Shown piece by piece: positions 6,560 to 15,954 of a stretch of 64,000 nt of DNA. Position numbers and translations under genes: made by a program. The stretch lies in assembly GCF_007988825.1 (NCBI RefSeq), contig NZ_BJUW01000002.1:1-64000 (forward strand), given 5' to 3'. Position 1 is the stretch's first letter, and each line of letters opens with the position of its first letter. The stretch is from Microbacterium aerolatum (lineage in GTDB: Bacteria > Actinomycetota > Actinomycetes > Actinomycetales > Microbacteriaceae). A model generated the notes under the pieces. It was given only the letters and a program-made list of their open reading frames with translations, had not been told where the DNA came from and ran no database searches.

Positions 6560-8281
6560 ATCATCTGGCATCGCACGACTCGAGACCGCCGCGTCCACGG
6601 CGCCTGGAGCTTCGAGCTGCGCGGTGACGAGATCGCCGACCTGCACTATCGGGGCCGCGGTGTGCTGCGCAGCATCCGCGCAGTGATCCGCGATGCCGAC
6701 TGGAACACCGCGGCGCTCCTGATCGAATCCGTCGACGAATCCGCCACGGGGCTGACGCTGCAGGTGCGCTCCGAGGGGCTGGGATCGTCTTTCCGCGGTT
6801 CGATCGACGTGAGAACACAGGGCGAGCGATTCACCGTATCGATGGGCCTGCGATCGACCGAGGCGTTCGCGACCAACCGCAGCGGCCTGGTCGTCCTGTG
6901 CCCGCCACATGTCGCGGGAGCGGATCTGTTGGTCGAACACACGGATTCGACGACCGAGACCACCCGGTTCCCGCGCACGATCAGCCCTCATCAGCCGGTG
7001 TTCGACATCGCGGCGCTGCGATGGACACACGACGCGCTGCGGATCGGGCTGCGCTTCACGGGTGACGTGTTCGAGATCGAGGATCAGCGCAACTGGACGG
7101 ATGCTTCGTTCAAGATCTACAGCCGTCCGCTCTCCCTGCCGTTCCCCTACCCCGTCAGCGCCGGTGAGTCGATCGCCCAGTCGGTGACCGTGCACGTGGA
7201 GGAGACTCACGCCGCTGTCGTCGACGCGAGCCGTGAGGATGCCGTCATCGAGCTCCTGCCCGCCGGGCCGTTCCCCGCTATCGGCGTCGGCGCTGCGACC
7301 GCGCCGGATCCGGCACCGCATTTCCCTCGGATCGGGTCGTCGGTGCTGGTGGAGCTGGACCTCGCCAGCACGAACTGGCGAGCAGCGTTGCACCGGGCCG
7401 CGGAAGGCGCTGCGCTCGACGTGCGATTCGTCATCGACCCCGACGCGCCGGAGAGACTGCACGACGCCGTCGCCGCTCTCACCGCCCACGAGGTGGTTCG
7501 CGTCGCCGCCTTCCCGTCGACCGGCCCGTCCGCTCACGTCTCCGATCAGGCGACGGTCGACCTTCTGCGATCCGCGCTGGCCTCCTGCGACATGGACCTC
7601 CCCGTCGTCGGCGGCAGCCGCGCGCACTTCACGGAGTTCAATCGCGAACGCCATCGACTGCCCGCCGACCTCGACGGGATCGTCGTCACCACCACGCCGC
7701 TGTTCCACGCCCTCGACACCGAGCAGCTCGTGGAATCCGTGGCGATGCAGCGGCTCGTCGCCGAGCAGACGGTGTCCGATGCGAACGGCGTTCCCGTGCA
7801 TATCGGCCCGATCAGCATCCGCCCCCGGTTCAACAACGTCGCCACCGCTCCCCAGCCGGGACCGACGCGCACAGATCTCTCGGACGGCTACGGGGCGCAG
7901 TTCACCGGCGCGGCGGATCCGCGCCAGGCCGCCGTGGAGCTGGCGGCATGGACCATCTCCGCCGCCGCTGCACTGGCGGTGCCGGGTGTCGCCTCGATCT
8001 CGTGGTTCGAGCAGTGGGGCCCTCGTGGCATCCGCACCGCCGGCACGGCACTGCCGGTGGAGGATGCCGTCATCGCGCTCGCCGGTCTCGCCGGAGCCGA
8101 GCTGCTCTGGGATCCGCACCCGGACGGGCGCAGGTGGGCGCTCGGTGCGCGGACGGGCGAGGGCACCACGGTGCTAGCCGCCAACACGGCTGCCGAGGAG
8201 CGGAGCATGACGATCCGTACCTCGAGCGGGGAGGTCACCGTTCTCCTCGCCGCGGGGGCGTTCACCCGATTGCAGCTCTGA
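6560..8281 (+). CDS. apnL: D-apionate lactonase (ApnL) family protein
   Basis: About 573 residues. I recognise the large three-part ApnL family: an N-terminal beta-rich domain (ELRGDEIADLHYRGRGVLRS), a middle TIM barrel carrying NWTDASFKIYSRPLSLPFPY near residue 180, and a small beta C-terminal domain ending FTRLQL. ApnL hydrolyses D-apionolactone to D-apionate. No ATG, GTG, TTG or CTG exists between the in-frame TGA at 6512 and the conserved N-terminus. AGGGGAG (6548-6554) is correctly placed for ATC at 6560 or 6563, so an ATC start is proposed. A GTG at 6662 would remove conserved sequence and lacks a ribosome site. It is the last gene of the plus operon, 45 bases after the SDR. Confidence 0.75.
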   Translation: MIWHRTTRDRRVHGAWSFELRGDEIADLHYRGRGVLRSIRAVIRDADWNTAALLIESVDESATGLTLQVRSEGLGSSFRGSIDVRTQGERFTVSMGLRSTEAFATNRSGLVVLCPPHVAGADLLVEHTDSTTETTRFPRTISPHQPVFDIAALRWTHDALRIGLRFTGDVFEIEDQRNWTDASFKIYSRPLSLPFPYPVSAGESIAQSVTVHVEETHAAVVDASREDAVIELLPAGPFPAIGVGAATAPDPAPHFPRIGSSVLVELDLASTNWRAALHRAAEGAALDVRFVIDPDAPERLHDAVAALTAHEVVRVAAFPSTGPSAHVSDQATVDLLRSALASCDMDLPVVGGSRAHFTEFNRERHRLPADLDGIVVTTTPLFHALDTEQLVESVAMQRLVAEQTVSDANGVPVHIGPISIRPRFNNVATAPQPGPTRTDLSDGYGAQFTGAADPRQAAVELAAWTISAAAALAVPGVASISWFEQWGPRGIRTAGTALPVEDAVIALAGLAGAELLWDPHPDGRRWALGARTGEGTTVLAANTAAEERSMTIRTSSGEVTVLLAAGAFTRLQL

Positions 8282-8294
8282 CGGCTGCCGTCAG
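8278..8294. terminator. Short hairpin shared by convergent genes
   Basis: CTGACGG-CTG-CCGTCAG overlaps the stop of the apnL-like gene and the stop of the deoR-like gene on the other strand. A 7-bp stem could end both transcripts. Confidence 0.4.
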
Positions 8295-9109
8295 GTGCGT
8301 GATCCGGCGGACTTCCGGGCGACGATCACGTTGATGCCCTTCTCCCGCAACCGGGAGACGTCATCCGCCGCGGTGCCGGGGTCGACGATCACCGCGTCGA
8401 AGTCCACCAACGGCAGCATGCCGTGCAGGGCTCTCCTGGTGAACTTGGTGCTGTCGGCGAGCAGCAGTCTTCGGCTCGACGACTCGAACATCGCCCGCTT
8501 GACGTCCACCGTCTCCGGTCGCTGGTGGAAGCTGATGTCGTCGACGATCGCCGATGTCGACATGACGAAGAGATCGGCACGCAATTCGGCGATCTCCTTG
8601 ACCGTCGTGCGGCCCATGAAGGCCGAACACCAGTTGAAGTACTCGCCGCCGAGACCGACCATCTCGATGCCGCGTGCGCCTCGCAGCTCGTTCATGATCG
8701 TCAGGGTGTTGGTGATCACCGTCAGCGGCGTCTTCGTATGCAGGTGCGGCACGAGGTGGAGGGTCGTCGTCGAGTCGTCCAGCATGATCGCCTGTCCTGG
8801 CTCGATGAACTCCAGCGCGGCGTGCGCGATGAGCTCCTTCTCGGCGAGCTGCCGGTTCGATCGATACACATCGCTCGACTCCACGAGCGCCGTGGACGTC
8901 GCCGTCGCGACTCCGCGGCTCTTGCGGAGCAGTCCGCGATCTTCTAGTTCGTCGAGGTCGCGGTGCACCGTCATCAGGCTGATGTCGAAGCGCTCCGCGA
9001 GCTGCTCGATGCGAACCGACCCCTCGGCCATGACGGCCTCGCTGATCGCCAGTTGCCGCGTGCGCTGCCGAGCGCCGCGTGACTGCGGATCGATGACATT
9101 GCCCGACAT
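8291..9109 (-). CDS. DeoR-family transcriptional regulator
   Basis: 272 residues. The N-terminal DeoR winged helix (RIEQLAERFDISLMTVHRDLDELEDRGLLRKSRG, about residues 32-65) is followed by the sugar-phosphate-sensing DeoRC domain (MLDDSTTTLHLVPHL, GGEYFNWCSAFMG, LLLADSTKF near the C-terminus). DeoRC effectors are usually phosphorylated sugars; here L-erythrulose 1-phosphate or D-erythrulose 4-phosphate would be logical. It is the last gene of the minus operon, 16 bases after the TIM-like isomerase gene. Confidence 0.88.
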   Translation of the reverse strand: MSGNVIDPQSRGARQRTRQLAISEAVMAEGSVRIEQLAERFDISLMTVHRDLDELEDRGLLRKSRGVATATSTALVESSDVYRSNRQLAEKELIAHAALEFIEPGQAIMLDDSTTTLHLVPHLHTKTPLTVITNTLTIMNELRGARGIEMVGLGGEYFNWCSAFMGRTTVKEIAELRADLFVMSTSAIVDDISFHQRPETVDVKRAMFESSSRRLLLADSTKFTRRALHGMLPLVDFDAVIVDPGTAADDVSRLREKGINVIVARKSAGSRT

Positions 9110-9125
9110 CTCGGCCTCCCGGTTC

Positions 9126-9920
9126 TCAGCGTATTACCGCGGCTGCTTCTTGCAGGATCAACTCGAACGAGTCGGGGTCGTGCGCGAATCTTCCGAGGAA
9201 CAATCCGTCGACCGCGTCGCCCAGCGCCCCGATCACACCGGGCTTCGCGCTGCCGCCGTAGATCACTGCGCTGGAGCCGATGTTCGGCCGCCCGTCGAGG
9301 TACCGTCGCAACCGTCTCGTCACGAATGCGACGTGGCCCGCGTCCGCGGGTTCGTCTCTGCCGATCGCCCACTCCGGCTCGTACGCGACGACGAGATCCC
9401 CGATGCGCTCCTCGCCCACGGCGGGCAGCGCGTCCTCCAGCTGGGCGATGCACAGCTCTGCCGCGGCATCCGGCGTCTGCTCGTCCCTCTCGCCCACGCA
9501 CAGCACGGGCGTGAGGTCGTTGCGCAGCGCGGCCGTGAACTTACGCCGGGTCGTCCCCGCGTCCTCGCCGAAGACCTGTCGCCGCTCGGCGTGCCCGACC
9601 TCGACATACCGGCATCCCAGACGCCTCAGGTCGGCGCCACTCACCGCTCCGGTGTACGCCCCGCGGTCGGCCCAGAACAGGTCCTGTGCCCCGACCGCCA
9701 CGGGGGCGCCACCGATCGCTTCGATCACCCCGGGCAGCGCCGGTAGTGACGGCAGCACGAACACGCGGATGGCGCCGGATGCCACGGACGGATGCGCACC
9801 GGCGATCGCGGCGATCTCTCGCGCCCACGTCACGCTTTCATCGATGTCGAGATACAGCTTGAGGCTGACGCCGAGCAGGACGGGATTGCGCGCGGCGTTC
9901 TCAGGAACAGGATCAACCAC
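9126..9920 (-). CDS. lerI: TIM-like isomerase, probable L-erythrulose-1-phosphate isomerase (LerI/EryH-type)
   Basis: 264-residue triosephosphate-isomerase fold with all catalytic residues: Lys in GVSLKLY, His in EVGHAERR and Glu in AYEPEWAIG; the phosphate loop is IYGGSAKPG. The sequence departs from housekeeping TpiA (for example SLKLYLD in place of the usual NWKMN strand). It overlaps an RpiB-like gene and follows a dihydroxyacetone-kinase-type kinase. This trio is the LerK-LerI-DerI set of tetritol and apiose catabolism, in which LerI converts L-erythrulose 1-phosphate to D-erythrulose 4-phosphate. It overlaps the derI end by 8 bases. Confidence 0.85.
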   Translation of the reverse strand: MVDPVPENAARNPVLLGVSLKLYLDIDESVTWAREIAAIAGAHPSVASGAIRVFVLPSLPALPGVIEAIGGAPVAVGAQDLFWADRGAYTGAVSGADLRRLGCRYVEVGHAERRQVFGEDAGTTRRKFTAALRNDLTPVLCVGERDEQTPDAAAELCIAQLEDALPAVGEERIGDLVVAYEPEWAIGRDEPADAGHVAFVTRRLRRYLDGRPNIGSSAVIYGGSAKPGVIGALGDAVDGLFLGRFAHDPDSFELILQEAAAVIR

Positions 9921-10386
9921 AGGATCCGGTGCTCTCGTAACCCTCGATGACGGCGACTTTCCCGGCCGACGCGGAGGATTCGTCGAACTCGTAGCCGATC
10001 CACTCCCGTGCGAGGCGCCGGGCGAGTTCGACCCCGATCACGCGCTGACCCATCGTGAGGATCTGGACGTTGTTGCTGAGGATGCTGCGCTCGACGCTGA
10101 AGCTGTCGTGCGCTGTCGCCGCGCGGATCCCTGGCACCTTGTTCGCCGCGATCGCCACGCCGAGCCCGGTGCCGCAGATGAGGATGGCACGATCGGCGTC
10201 GCCGCTGCGGATCTTCTCTCCGGCAGCGATGGCCACGACCGGGTAGGCCGTGGTGCTGTCGGCATCCACGCCCAGGTCGATCACCTCGGAGACACGCGGG
10301 TCCTTCGCGAGGTCCGCCTTGATGGCTTCCTTGTACTGGTAGCCGGCCTCATCGGCTCCGACGATCACACGCCACGTACGAGTCAT
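9913..10386 (-). CDS. derI: RpiB-like isomerase, probable D-erythrulose-4-phosphate isomerase (DerI)
   Basis: 157-residue RpiB/LacAB-family protein: [18 protein letters not shown] at the N-terminus (the usual D-H motif is D-E here), the anion-hole segment [16 protein letters not shown] with the conserved Cys, and [20 protein letters not shown]. In tetritol pathways this subgroup converts D-erythrulose 4-phosphate to D-erythrose 4-phosphate. The ATG at 10386 has AGGAGAG upstream and overlaps the kinase stop as ATGA; an upstream extension of the open frame is not used. Housekeeping ribose-5-phosphate isomerase activity is an alternative but less likely here. Confidence 0.85.
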   Translation of the reverse strand: MTRTWRVIVGADEAGYQYKEAIKADLAKDPRVSEVIDLGVDADSTTAYPVVAIAAGEKIRSGDADRAILICGTGLGVAIAANKVPGIRAATAHDSFSVERSILSNNVQILTMGQRVIGVELARRLAREWIGYEFDESSASAGKVAVIEGYESTGSCG

Positions 10387-12143
10387 CTCATCTCTCCTTG
10401 TTCTGTATGGCGCCCTGCGAGCACCGTTGCGGCCGCCGTCATCGCCAGCGCGAGCGAGATCGCACCGGGGTCGGGAGTGCCGAGGCTCTTCTCCATGTGC
10501 GGTCGGGCCCGACCCATTCGCGGCAGCAGGTCCGACGTGGCCTGTGCCTGCGCGGTCGCCACCGCGGCGGCCGCGGCCCACGCTTCAGCGAGCGAGAGCG
10601 AGGCGGCGACACCGGTCGACAGCTCCGCGGCGAAGGGCACGAGAGCGTCGACGAGGGTCTTGTCGCCCACCTGGGCCTTACCGAGTTCCTGGATCGCATC
10701 GCGTCCGGCTGCCACGGCCTCGGCGACATCCAGCGCGGTCGGCGGTGCAGAGTCGCCGATGCGCAGACCGGCTGCGCGCAGCGCGGCTCCCCACAGTGCC
10801 CCCGAGGTTCCTCCGGCTTTGTCCGCCCAGGCGTCGCCTGCCATGGCGAGCACCGTGCCCGCTCCGGCTCCGGCAGCTGCGGCACGATCTGCCGCGTCTG
10901 CGGCGGCGCGAGCGCCCCGCTGCATGCCGATGCCGTGATCGCCGTCGCCGGCGATGGCGTCGAGCCTGCCGAGTTCGTCGACGTGGGCCTCGACGACGTC
11001 GTCGATGGCGTGGATGACGAGCTGAGCGGTCGAGCCTGCGGCACCGGCCTGTTCGGATCCGGCGGCGCTGATCGTCGCGATCTGCGAGTCGGCTGCATCT
11101 TGCTCTGCGGAGACGGGTACGGCGGCCGTGCGGTCGACCGCGCCCTTCCGGTATGCCGGTGTGGCGGCGGGGGATGCCCAAGCCTGTTCGAGCTCGTCGT
11201 CGAGCCAGAGCAGCGTGAGTGAGACGCCGGCCATCTCGAAGCTGGTGGCGTACTCGCCGACCTCGGGCTCGACCGGCGTGATGCCTGCGCTCTCCAGTCG
11301 AGCGGCGATCAGCCCGTACAGCAGGAACAGCTCTTCGCCCTTGACCGCACCGAGGCCGTTGACGATCACGCCGACCCGCGCGCCATGGCTGTCGGCGACC
11401 AAATCAGGGAGCTCTGCGAGCAGTCCGTCCACGAACAGGTCGGCGAGGTCGTCAGCGACGGGAAGCGGGCGCACATCGATGCCCGGTTCGCCGTGTATGC
11501 CCATGCCGACCCCCATGTGCCCGGCCGGAACGGTGAACAGCGGCTCATCGGCACCGGGGAGCGTGCAGCCGGTGAACGCGACACCGAGGCTGCGAGTGCG
11601 CCGGTTCGCGCGATCGGCGAGATCGAAAACCTCGTCCACCGACCACCCCTGGGCTGCTGCCCACCCCGCAGCTCGGAACACGGCGAAGTCCCCGGCGATG
11701 CCGCGGCGCTTGTCGGCCTCGTCCGGTGACGCGCTGAAGATGTCATCGGTGACTCGCACCGTGCGGCACCTGATGCCCTCGTCGTTCAGGCGTCGCTGGG
11801 CGATGTCGAAGTTGAGCGCGTCGCCGGCGTAGTTGCCGTACGACAGGAGCACGCCGGCCTCTGTCGCCACGGACTTGGCGACGGAGTAGACCTGTTGCGC
11901 GCTCGGTGAAGCGAAGACGTTGCCCATCGCCGCGGCGTGGGCGAGGCCATCCCCGACCAGGCCGGCGAACGCCGGATAGTGTCCCGATCCGCCGCCGATG
12001 ACGACGGCGACCTGTCCGGCGGGAGTCGCTGCGGCGCGGGCCACGCCCCCGGGGACGCGTCGCACGAGGTCTCGATGCGCGGCGACGAAGCCCGCGGCGG
12101 ACTCATCGGCGAATGTCGCCGGATCGTTCAGAACGTAGCTCAT
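10383..12143 (-). CDS. lerK: DhaK-DhaL fusion kinase, probable erythrulose kinase
   Basis: 586 residues. The DhaK domain (about 1-330) has [18 protein letters not shown] and the substrate-binding His in GIHGEPG. The DhaL ATP domain (about 365-580) has the Mg-binding DGDHGIGM motif and GGTSGALWG. The single-chain, ATP-dependent layout is that of D/L-erythrulose kinases of Mycobacterium and of dihydroxyacetone kinases. The adjoining tetrose-phosphate isomerase genes make L-erythrulose the best substrate guess. The start is the ATG at 12143 (MSYVLNDP). The gene is separated from the upstream binding-protein gene by a strong hairpin. Confidence 0.87.
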   Translation of the reverse strand: MSYVLNDPATFADESAAGFVAAHRDLVRRVPGGVARAAATPAGQVAVVIGGGSGHYPAFAGLVGDGLAHAAAMGNVFASPSAQQVYSVAKSVATEAGVLLSYGNYAGDALNFDIAQRRLNDEGIRCRTVRVTDDIFSASPDEADKRRGIAGDFAVFRAAGWAAAQGWSVDEVFDLADRANRRTRSLGVAFTGCTLPGADEPLFTVPAGHMGVGMGIHGEPGIDVRPLPVADDLADLFVDGLLAELPDLVADSHGARVGVIVNGLGAVKGEELFLLYGLIAARLESAGITPVEPEVGEYATSFEMAGVSLTLLWLDDELEQAWASPAATPAYRKGAVDRTAAVPVSAEQDAADSQIATISAAGSEQAGAAGSTAQLVIHAIDDVVEAHVDELGRLDAIAGDGDHGIGMQRGARAAADAADRAAAAGAGAGTVLAMAGDAWADKAGGTSGALWGAALRAAGLRIGDSAPPTALDVAEAVAAGRDAIQELGKAQVGDKTLVDALVPFAAELSTGVAASLSLAEAWAAAAAVATAQAQATSDLLPRMGRARPHMEKSLGTPDPGAISLALAMTAAATVLAGRHTEQGEMR

Positions 12144-12173
12144 GTTCTCTCTCGTCGTCAGGGATGAAGAGGA

Positions 12174-12207
12174 GGGGGCGGCTGTGCGGCTGCGCACAGC
12201 CGCCCCC
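12174..12207 (-). terminator. Perfect 15-bp hairpin inside the operon
   Basis: GGGGGCGGCTGTGCG and CGCACAGCCGCCCCC pair without mismatch around a 4-base loop, 10 bases after the binding-protein stop. No U-tract follows. It probably attenuates transcription into lerK and protects the 3' end of the mRNA upstream, giving more binding protein than enzyme. Confidence 0.6.
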
Positions 12208-12217
12208 GGGTCGGGTT

Positions 12218-13216
12218 TCAGCCCGAGTAGGTGAACGGCGCGGTCATCTTGTCGACGTTCTCGGCTGTGATGAGGATGCAGTCGAAGGACTGCTTCTCCG
12301 CCTCAGGCGCCTCACCGGTGCGGATGAACTCGTCCGCGAGACGCACAGCCTCTTCGGCGTAGACGGCGACCGGCTGAAGCACCGTGTAGGCGAGCTCCCC
12401 GGCCTGGATGGCGGAGACCGCATCCGGTGCGCCGTCGAATCCGCCGACCACGACGCCCTCGAGCTTGCCGGCCTCCTTCAGCGCCGCGATCGCGCCGAGT
12501 GCCATCTCGTCGTTTCCGGCGATGAGGCCGGTCAGCGAGGGGTTGGACTGCAGGAGCGACTGCATCTTGTCGTGCCCCTTGGTGCGGTCCCAGTCGGCGA
12601 CCTCTTCACCGAGCTTGACGAGCTCCGGGTACTGGCTGATGACGGTGGTGAAGCCGTTGGAACGCGTCTGGGCGTTGTTGTCGGACGGTGCGCCGAACAG
12701 CTCGACGTACTCACCGGCCTCACCCATCTGCTTCACCCATTCCTGGGCGCCGAGGGCCGCGCCCTGAGCGTTGTTCGACACGAGCTGCGCCTTGGCGATG
12801 CCGGTCTCGTTGATCTCCGCGTTGACGAGGAAGACCGGGATGCCGGCTGCATCCGCCTTCTTGACCGCGGCGATCGAGCCGTCGGCGTTGGCCGGGTCGA
12901 GGATGATCGCCACGGAGTTGTTCGAGATGGCGGTGTCGATCAGCGTGTTCTCGGTGTTCGCGTCGCCCTTGTGCGCCCCGACAGTGGTCTCGTAGCCCAG
13001 CTCCTCTGCGACAGAGGAGGCGACATCGCCCTCGGTCTTCCAGTACGGGTTGGCGGGGTCGTTCACGATGATCGTGATGAGTCCCTCTCCCCCGGCACCG
13101 CCGGCGGCGTCGCCGCCCGTGTCGCCGGTGTCCTCGCCGCCGGCGGCGCAGCCGGCGAGACCGAGGATGAGGGCTCCCGCTGCGGCGAGCGCCAGGAGTG
13201 ATTTCTTACGCATCAT
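12218..13216 (-). CDS. Periplasmic-type sugar-binding lipoprotein of an ABC importer (RbsB-like)
   Basis: 332 residues with a lipoprotein signal: MMRKKSL, a hydrophobic core, and lipobox LAGC at about 21-24. A Gly/Asp/Glu-rich linker then leads to a type I periplasmic-binding fold (ITIIVNDPANPYWKTEGD, AIILDPANADGSI, GNDEMALGAIAALKEAG, VVGGFDG). It is anchored outside the membrane and hands a sugar to the adjacent permease. Relatives bind ribose, allose, erythritol/threitol or apiose; context suggests a tetritol or apiose. Start at the first of two tandem ATGs, after AAGGAAG. Confidence 0.9.
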   Translation of the reverse strand: MMRKKSLLALAAAGALILGLAGCAAGGEDTGDTGGDAAGGAGGEGLITIIVNDPANPYWKTEGDVASSVAEELGYETTVGAHKGDANTENTLIDTAISNNSVAIILDPANADGSIAAVKKADAAGIPVFLVNAEINETGIAKAQLVSNNAQGAALGAQEWVKQMGEAGEYVELFGAPSDNNAQTRSNGFTTVISQYPELVKLGEEVADWDRTKGHDKMQSLLQSNPSLTGLIAGNDEMALGAIAALKEAGKLEGVVVGGFDGAPDAVSAIQAGELAYTVLQPVAVYAEEAVRLADEFIRTGEAPEAEKQSFDCILITAENVDKMTAPFTYSG

Positions 13217-13271
13217 TGCTCTTCCTTTCATAAGTGGCTCGGTCGCGACAGCGCGATGCCGAGTTGACGGG

Positions 13272-14402
13272 TCAAGAAGTCGTGTCGCCTTCGGGGCCGA
13301 CACTCTGAACCGACGCTTTGGCGGACGACGCGTCGCCCTTGGCGGTCGGCCCCGACGACGCGGCGGGTGCCGGGCGGGGCCTGCGACCGTACTGCAGGCT
13401 GTTCAACAGCACCGCGACGACGATGACCGCTCCGATGAAGACCATCTGCCAGTACGCGGAGACCCCGACGATCACGAGGCCGTCCGAGAGGAAGCCGATC
13501 ACGAACGCGCCCAGGAGCGTGCCGCCGATCGTGCCGCGACCGCCCATCAGCGACGCACCGCCGATGACCACGGCCGCGATCGCCGTCAGCTCGTAGGTGT
13601 TGCCGGCGTTCGGGCTCGCGCTGGTCAGCGTGGAGGCGAGGATGAGTCCCGCGATCGCGGCGCAGACGCCGGAGATCACGTAGACCGAGACCTTGACGGT
13701 CTTGACCGGTACGCCCGACAGCTCCGCTGCGCGCTCATTGCCGCCCGAGGCATAGAGCCACCGTCCGAAGGTCGTGCGCGAGAGGACGATGCCGAGCACG
13801 ACCGCGACGACACCCATGATGATGACGCCGATCGGGATACCGAGGATGCGGTTGAAGCCGAGCCAGTTGAACCCGGTGTTCCCGAGCTCGGGGTCACCGG
13901 CGAGGTCGTTGACGGTCAGTCCGTTGGTCATCAGCAGCGCGAGCCCGCGCACGACGTACAGCATCCCGAGTGTGGCGACGAAGGGGGCGACGTTGAATCT
14001 GGCGACGAGGATGCCGTTGACGAGGCCGACCAGCGCACCGACGCCGCAGGAGAGCAGCACCACGACGGGCAGGCTCGGGAACAGCACCAGGCCGAATATC
14101 TGGATCGGCACGCCCTGGAGCAGGAATCCCGCGATCACGGCGGAGAACCCGAGGGTCGACCCGACCGAGAGGTCGATGCCGCCGTTGAGGATCACCATCA
14201 GCATCCCCATCCCGAGGAGCGCGTAGATCGCGACGTGCGAGGCCATGATCAGCACGTTGTCGACAGTGAGGTAGTTCGGTGAGAGGAAGGAGAACACCAC
14301 GATGATGAGGATCAGCGCGAGGAAGGCGCGTGCGCTGATGAGCAGCTTCGTGAAGGAGAACTGCTTCCTCTGCTGGATGATGGTGGTCGTTGTAGACATC
14401 AT
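13272..14402 (-). CDS. Sugar ABC transporter permease (RbsC family)
   Basis: 376 residues, about ten hydrophobic helices, with the family core NGGIDLSVGSTLGFSAVIAG in the second helix pair and GRWLYASGGNERAAELSGV, the cytoplasmic loop that contacts the ATPase. The C-terminus ends in a hydrophilic Pro/Ala/Ser tail. It forms the membrane channel for the binding protein encoded 55 bases downstream; the ATPase gene ends 28 bases before its start. Ribose/xylose-class importer permeases of this kind usually act as homodimers. Confidence 0.92.
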   Translation of the reverse strand: MMSTTTTIIQQRKQFSFTKLLISARAFLALILIIVVFSFLSPNYLTVDNVLIMASHVAIYALLGMGMLMVILNGGIDLSVGSTLGFSAVIAGFLLQGVPIQIFGLVLFPSLPVVVLLSCGVGALVGLVNGILVARFNVAPFVATLGMLYVVRGLALLMTNGLTVNDLAGDPELGNTGFNWLGFNRILGIPIGVIIMGVVAVVLGIVLSRTTFGRWLYASGGNERAAELSGVPVKTVKVSVYVISGVCAAIAGLILASTLTSASPNAGNTYELTAIAAVVIGGASLMGGRGTIGGTLLGAFVIGFLSDGLVIVGVSAYWQMVFIGAVIVVAVLLNSLQYGRRPRPAPAASSGPTAKGDASSAKASVQSVGPEGDTTS

Positions 14403-14430
14403 TGTTTTCCGATTCGTTTCTCAAGCGCGC

Positions 14431-15954
14431 TCAGGCGGCGACAGCCTCGCCGGAAGCGGCCATGATCATTTCCTTCGTCGCGTCGGCTCCGAACTCGGCC
14501 GAGATGCGGCCGCGGCGCATGACGATGATGCGGTGGGCGATGCTGAGGCACTCGCCCACTTCGGAGGTGGAGTACACGACAGCCAGCCCCCGATTCGCGT
14601 AGGAGGCGAGCAGCCGGAAGACCTCGCCCTTCGCGCCGACGTCGATGCCGCGGCTCGGCTCGTCCAGGAGCATCACATCGGGATTGGTCGCGAGCACCTT
14701 TCCGATGACGACCTTCTGCTGGTTCCCGCCGGAGAGCGATCCGATCGGAGCCTCGGCTCCGGGAGTCTTGACGGTGACTTCGCCGATCAGTCTCCTGGCG
14801 AGGCCGCCTTCGGAGCGCCGGCTGAGCAGCCCGCCCACGATGCAGTCCTTCAGGCTGGACAGCGTGAGGTTCTGGCCGACGCTCATCGTCTGCACGAGTC
14901 CGTCGCGCTGACGGTCCTCCGGCACGAGGCCGATGCCGTACTCGATGCGTTCGGCGATCGTCTGGTTCCTCAGTTCCCGGTCTCCGAGCAGGATGCGGCC
15001 CGCTGCCACCTCGCCGCGACCGGCGACGGCCTCGAGCAGTTCGGTGCGTCCCGCGCCCATCAGTCCGTACAGGCAGACGATCTCTCCCTTTCGGACGTCC
15101 AGGCTGAGACCGTCGACGATCGCGCGCTCCGGGTTCTCCGGGTCGAGCACGCGCAGGTTCTGGATGCTGAGGGCGATGTCACCGAACTCGTAGCCCGACG
15201 GCGGGCTGCCGAGATCGAAGTTGTCGCCGACCATGTTGCGGACGATCCAGTCCAGATCGATGTCGCCGCGTTCCCCGCGTGCGGTCATCGTGCCGTCCCG
15301 CAGGACGACGGCGTGGTCGGTGACTTCCAGAGCCTCTTCGAGGTGGTGCGAGATGTAGACGATGGCGACCCCGCGTGCGGTCAGCTCGTGGATGATTCCG
15401 AACAGCACCTGAACCTCTGCCGCCGCGAGCGCAGACGTGGGCTCGTCCATGATGAGGATGCGGGAGTCCACCGAGAGCGCGCGGGCGATCTCGATGATCT
15501 GCTGCTGGCCGACGCGAAGATCGGCGACCATGGTGTCCGGCTCGATGGGCAGCTGCATCTCCTGCAGCAGCGCCCTGGTCTGACGGGTCTCCTCGGCGTA
15601 GTCGACGCCGAACGCTCCGGTGATCTCCCGCCCGAGGAAGATGTTGTCGCGCACCGAGAGGTTCGGGGCGAGGCTGAGCTCCTGGTGGATGATCGAGATG
15701 CCGCGGTCCCTGGCGTCGGTGGTGTTGTGGAACGTCACCGGTTCGCCCTCGAGGATGATCTCTCCCGAGGTGGGCTGTTCGACACCGGAGAGGATCTTCA
15801 TCAGGGTCGATTTCCCCGCGCCGTTCTCGCCGAACAGCGTGGTGACGGTGCCCTTGCGGATCTCGAAGTTCACGCCCTTCAGAGCCCTCGTGCCGCCGTA
15901 GGTCTTGACGATGTCGCGCGCCTCGAGCAGTACGTCATCCATCGCCGCGTTCAT
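14431..15954 (-). CDS. Sugar ABC transporter ATP-binding protein (RbsA-type, two nucleotide domains)
   Basis: 507 residues with two ABC domains. The first has Walker A GENGAGKST, signature LRVGQQQ and Walker B ILIMDEPTSAL. The second has a degenerate Walker A (GLMGAGRTE), signature LSGGNQQK and Walker B VMLLDEPSRGID. This is the layout of ribose/galactoside-class importers, where the second site is often weak. The start is the ATG at 15954, overlapping the DUF2291 stop by 4 bases; ATGs upstream lie inside that gene. Confidence 0.94.
   Translation of the reverse strand: MNAAMDDVLLEARDIVKTYGGTRALKGVNFEIRKGTVTTLFGENGAGKSTLMKILSGVEQPTSGEIILEGEPVTFHNTTDARDRGISIIHQELSLAPNLSVRDNIFLGREITGAFGVDYAEETRQTRALLQEMQLPIEPDTMVADLRVGQQQIIEIARALSVDSRILIMDEPTSALAAAEVQVLFGIIHELTARGVAIVYISHHLEEALEVTDHAVVLRDGTMTARGERGDIDLDWIVRNMVGDNFDLGSPPSGYEFGDIALSIQNLRVLDPENPERAIVDGLSLDVRKGEIVCLYGLMGAGRTELLEAVAGRGEVAAGRILLGDRELRNQTIAERIEYGIGLVPEDRQRDGLVQTMSVGQNLTLSSLKDCIVGGLLSRRSEGGLARRLIGEVTVKTPGAEAPIGSLSGGNQQKVVIGKVLATNPDVMLLDEPSRGIDVGAKGEVFRLLASYANRGLAVVYSTSEVGECLSIAHRIIVMRRGRISAEFGADATKEMIMAASGEAVAA

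Noticed and set aside
9126..9920. Housekeeping triosephosphate isomerase
   Set aside because: Catalytic residues fit, but the sequence is divergent and the gene overlaps derI in a tetrose-phosphate operon; glycolytic tpiA is normally with gap-pgk.
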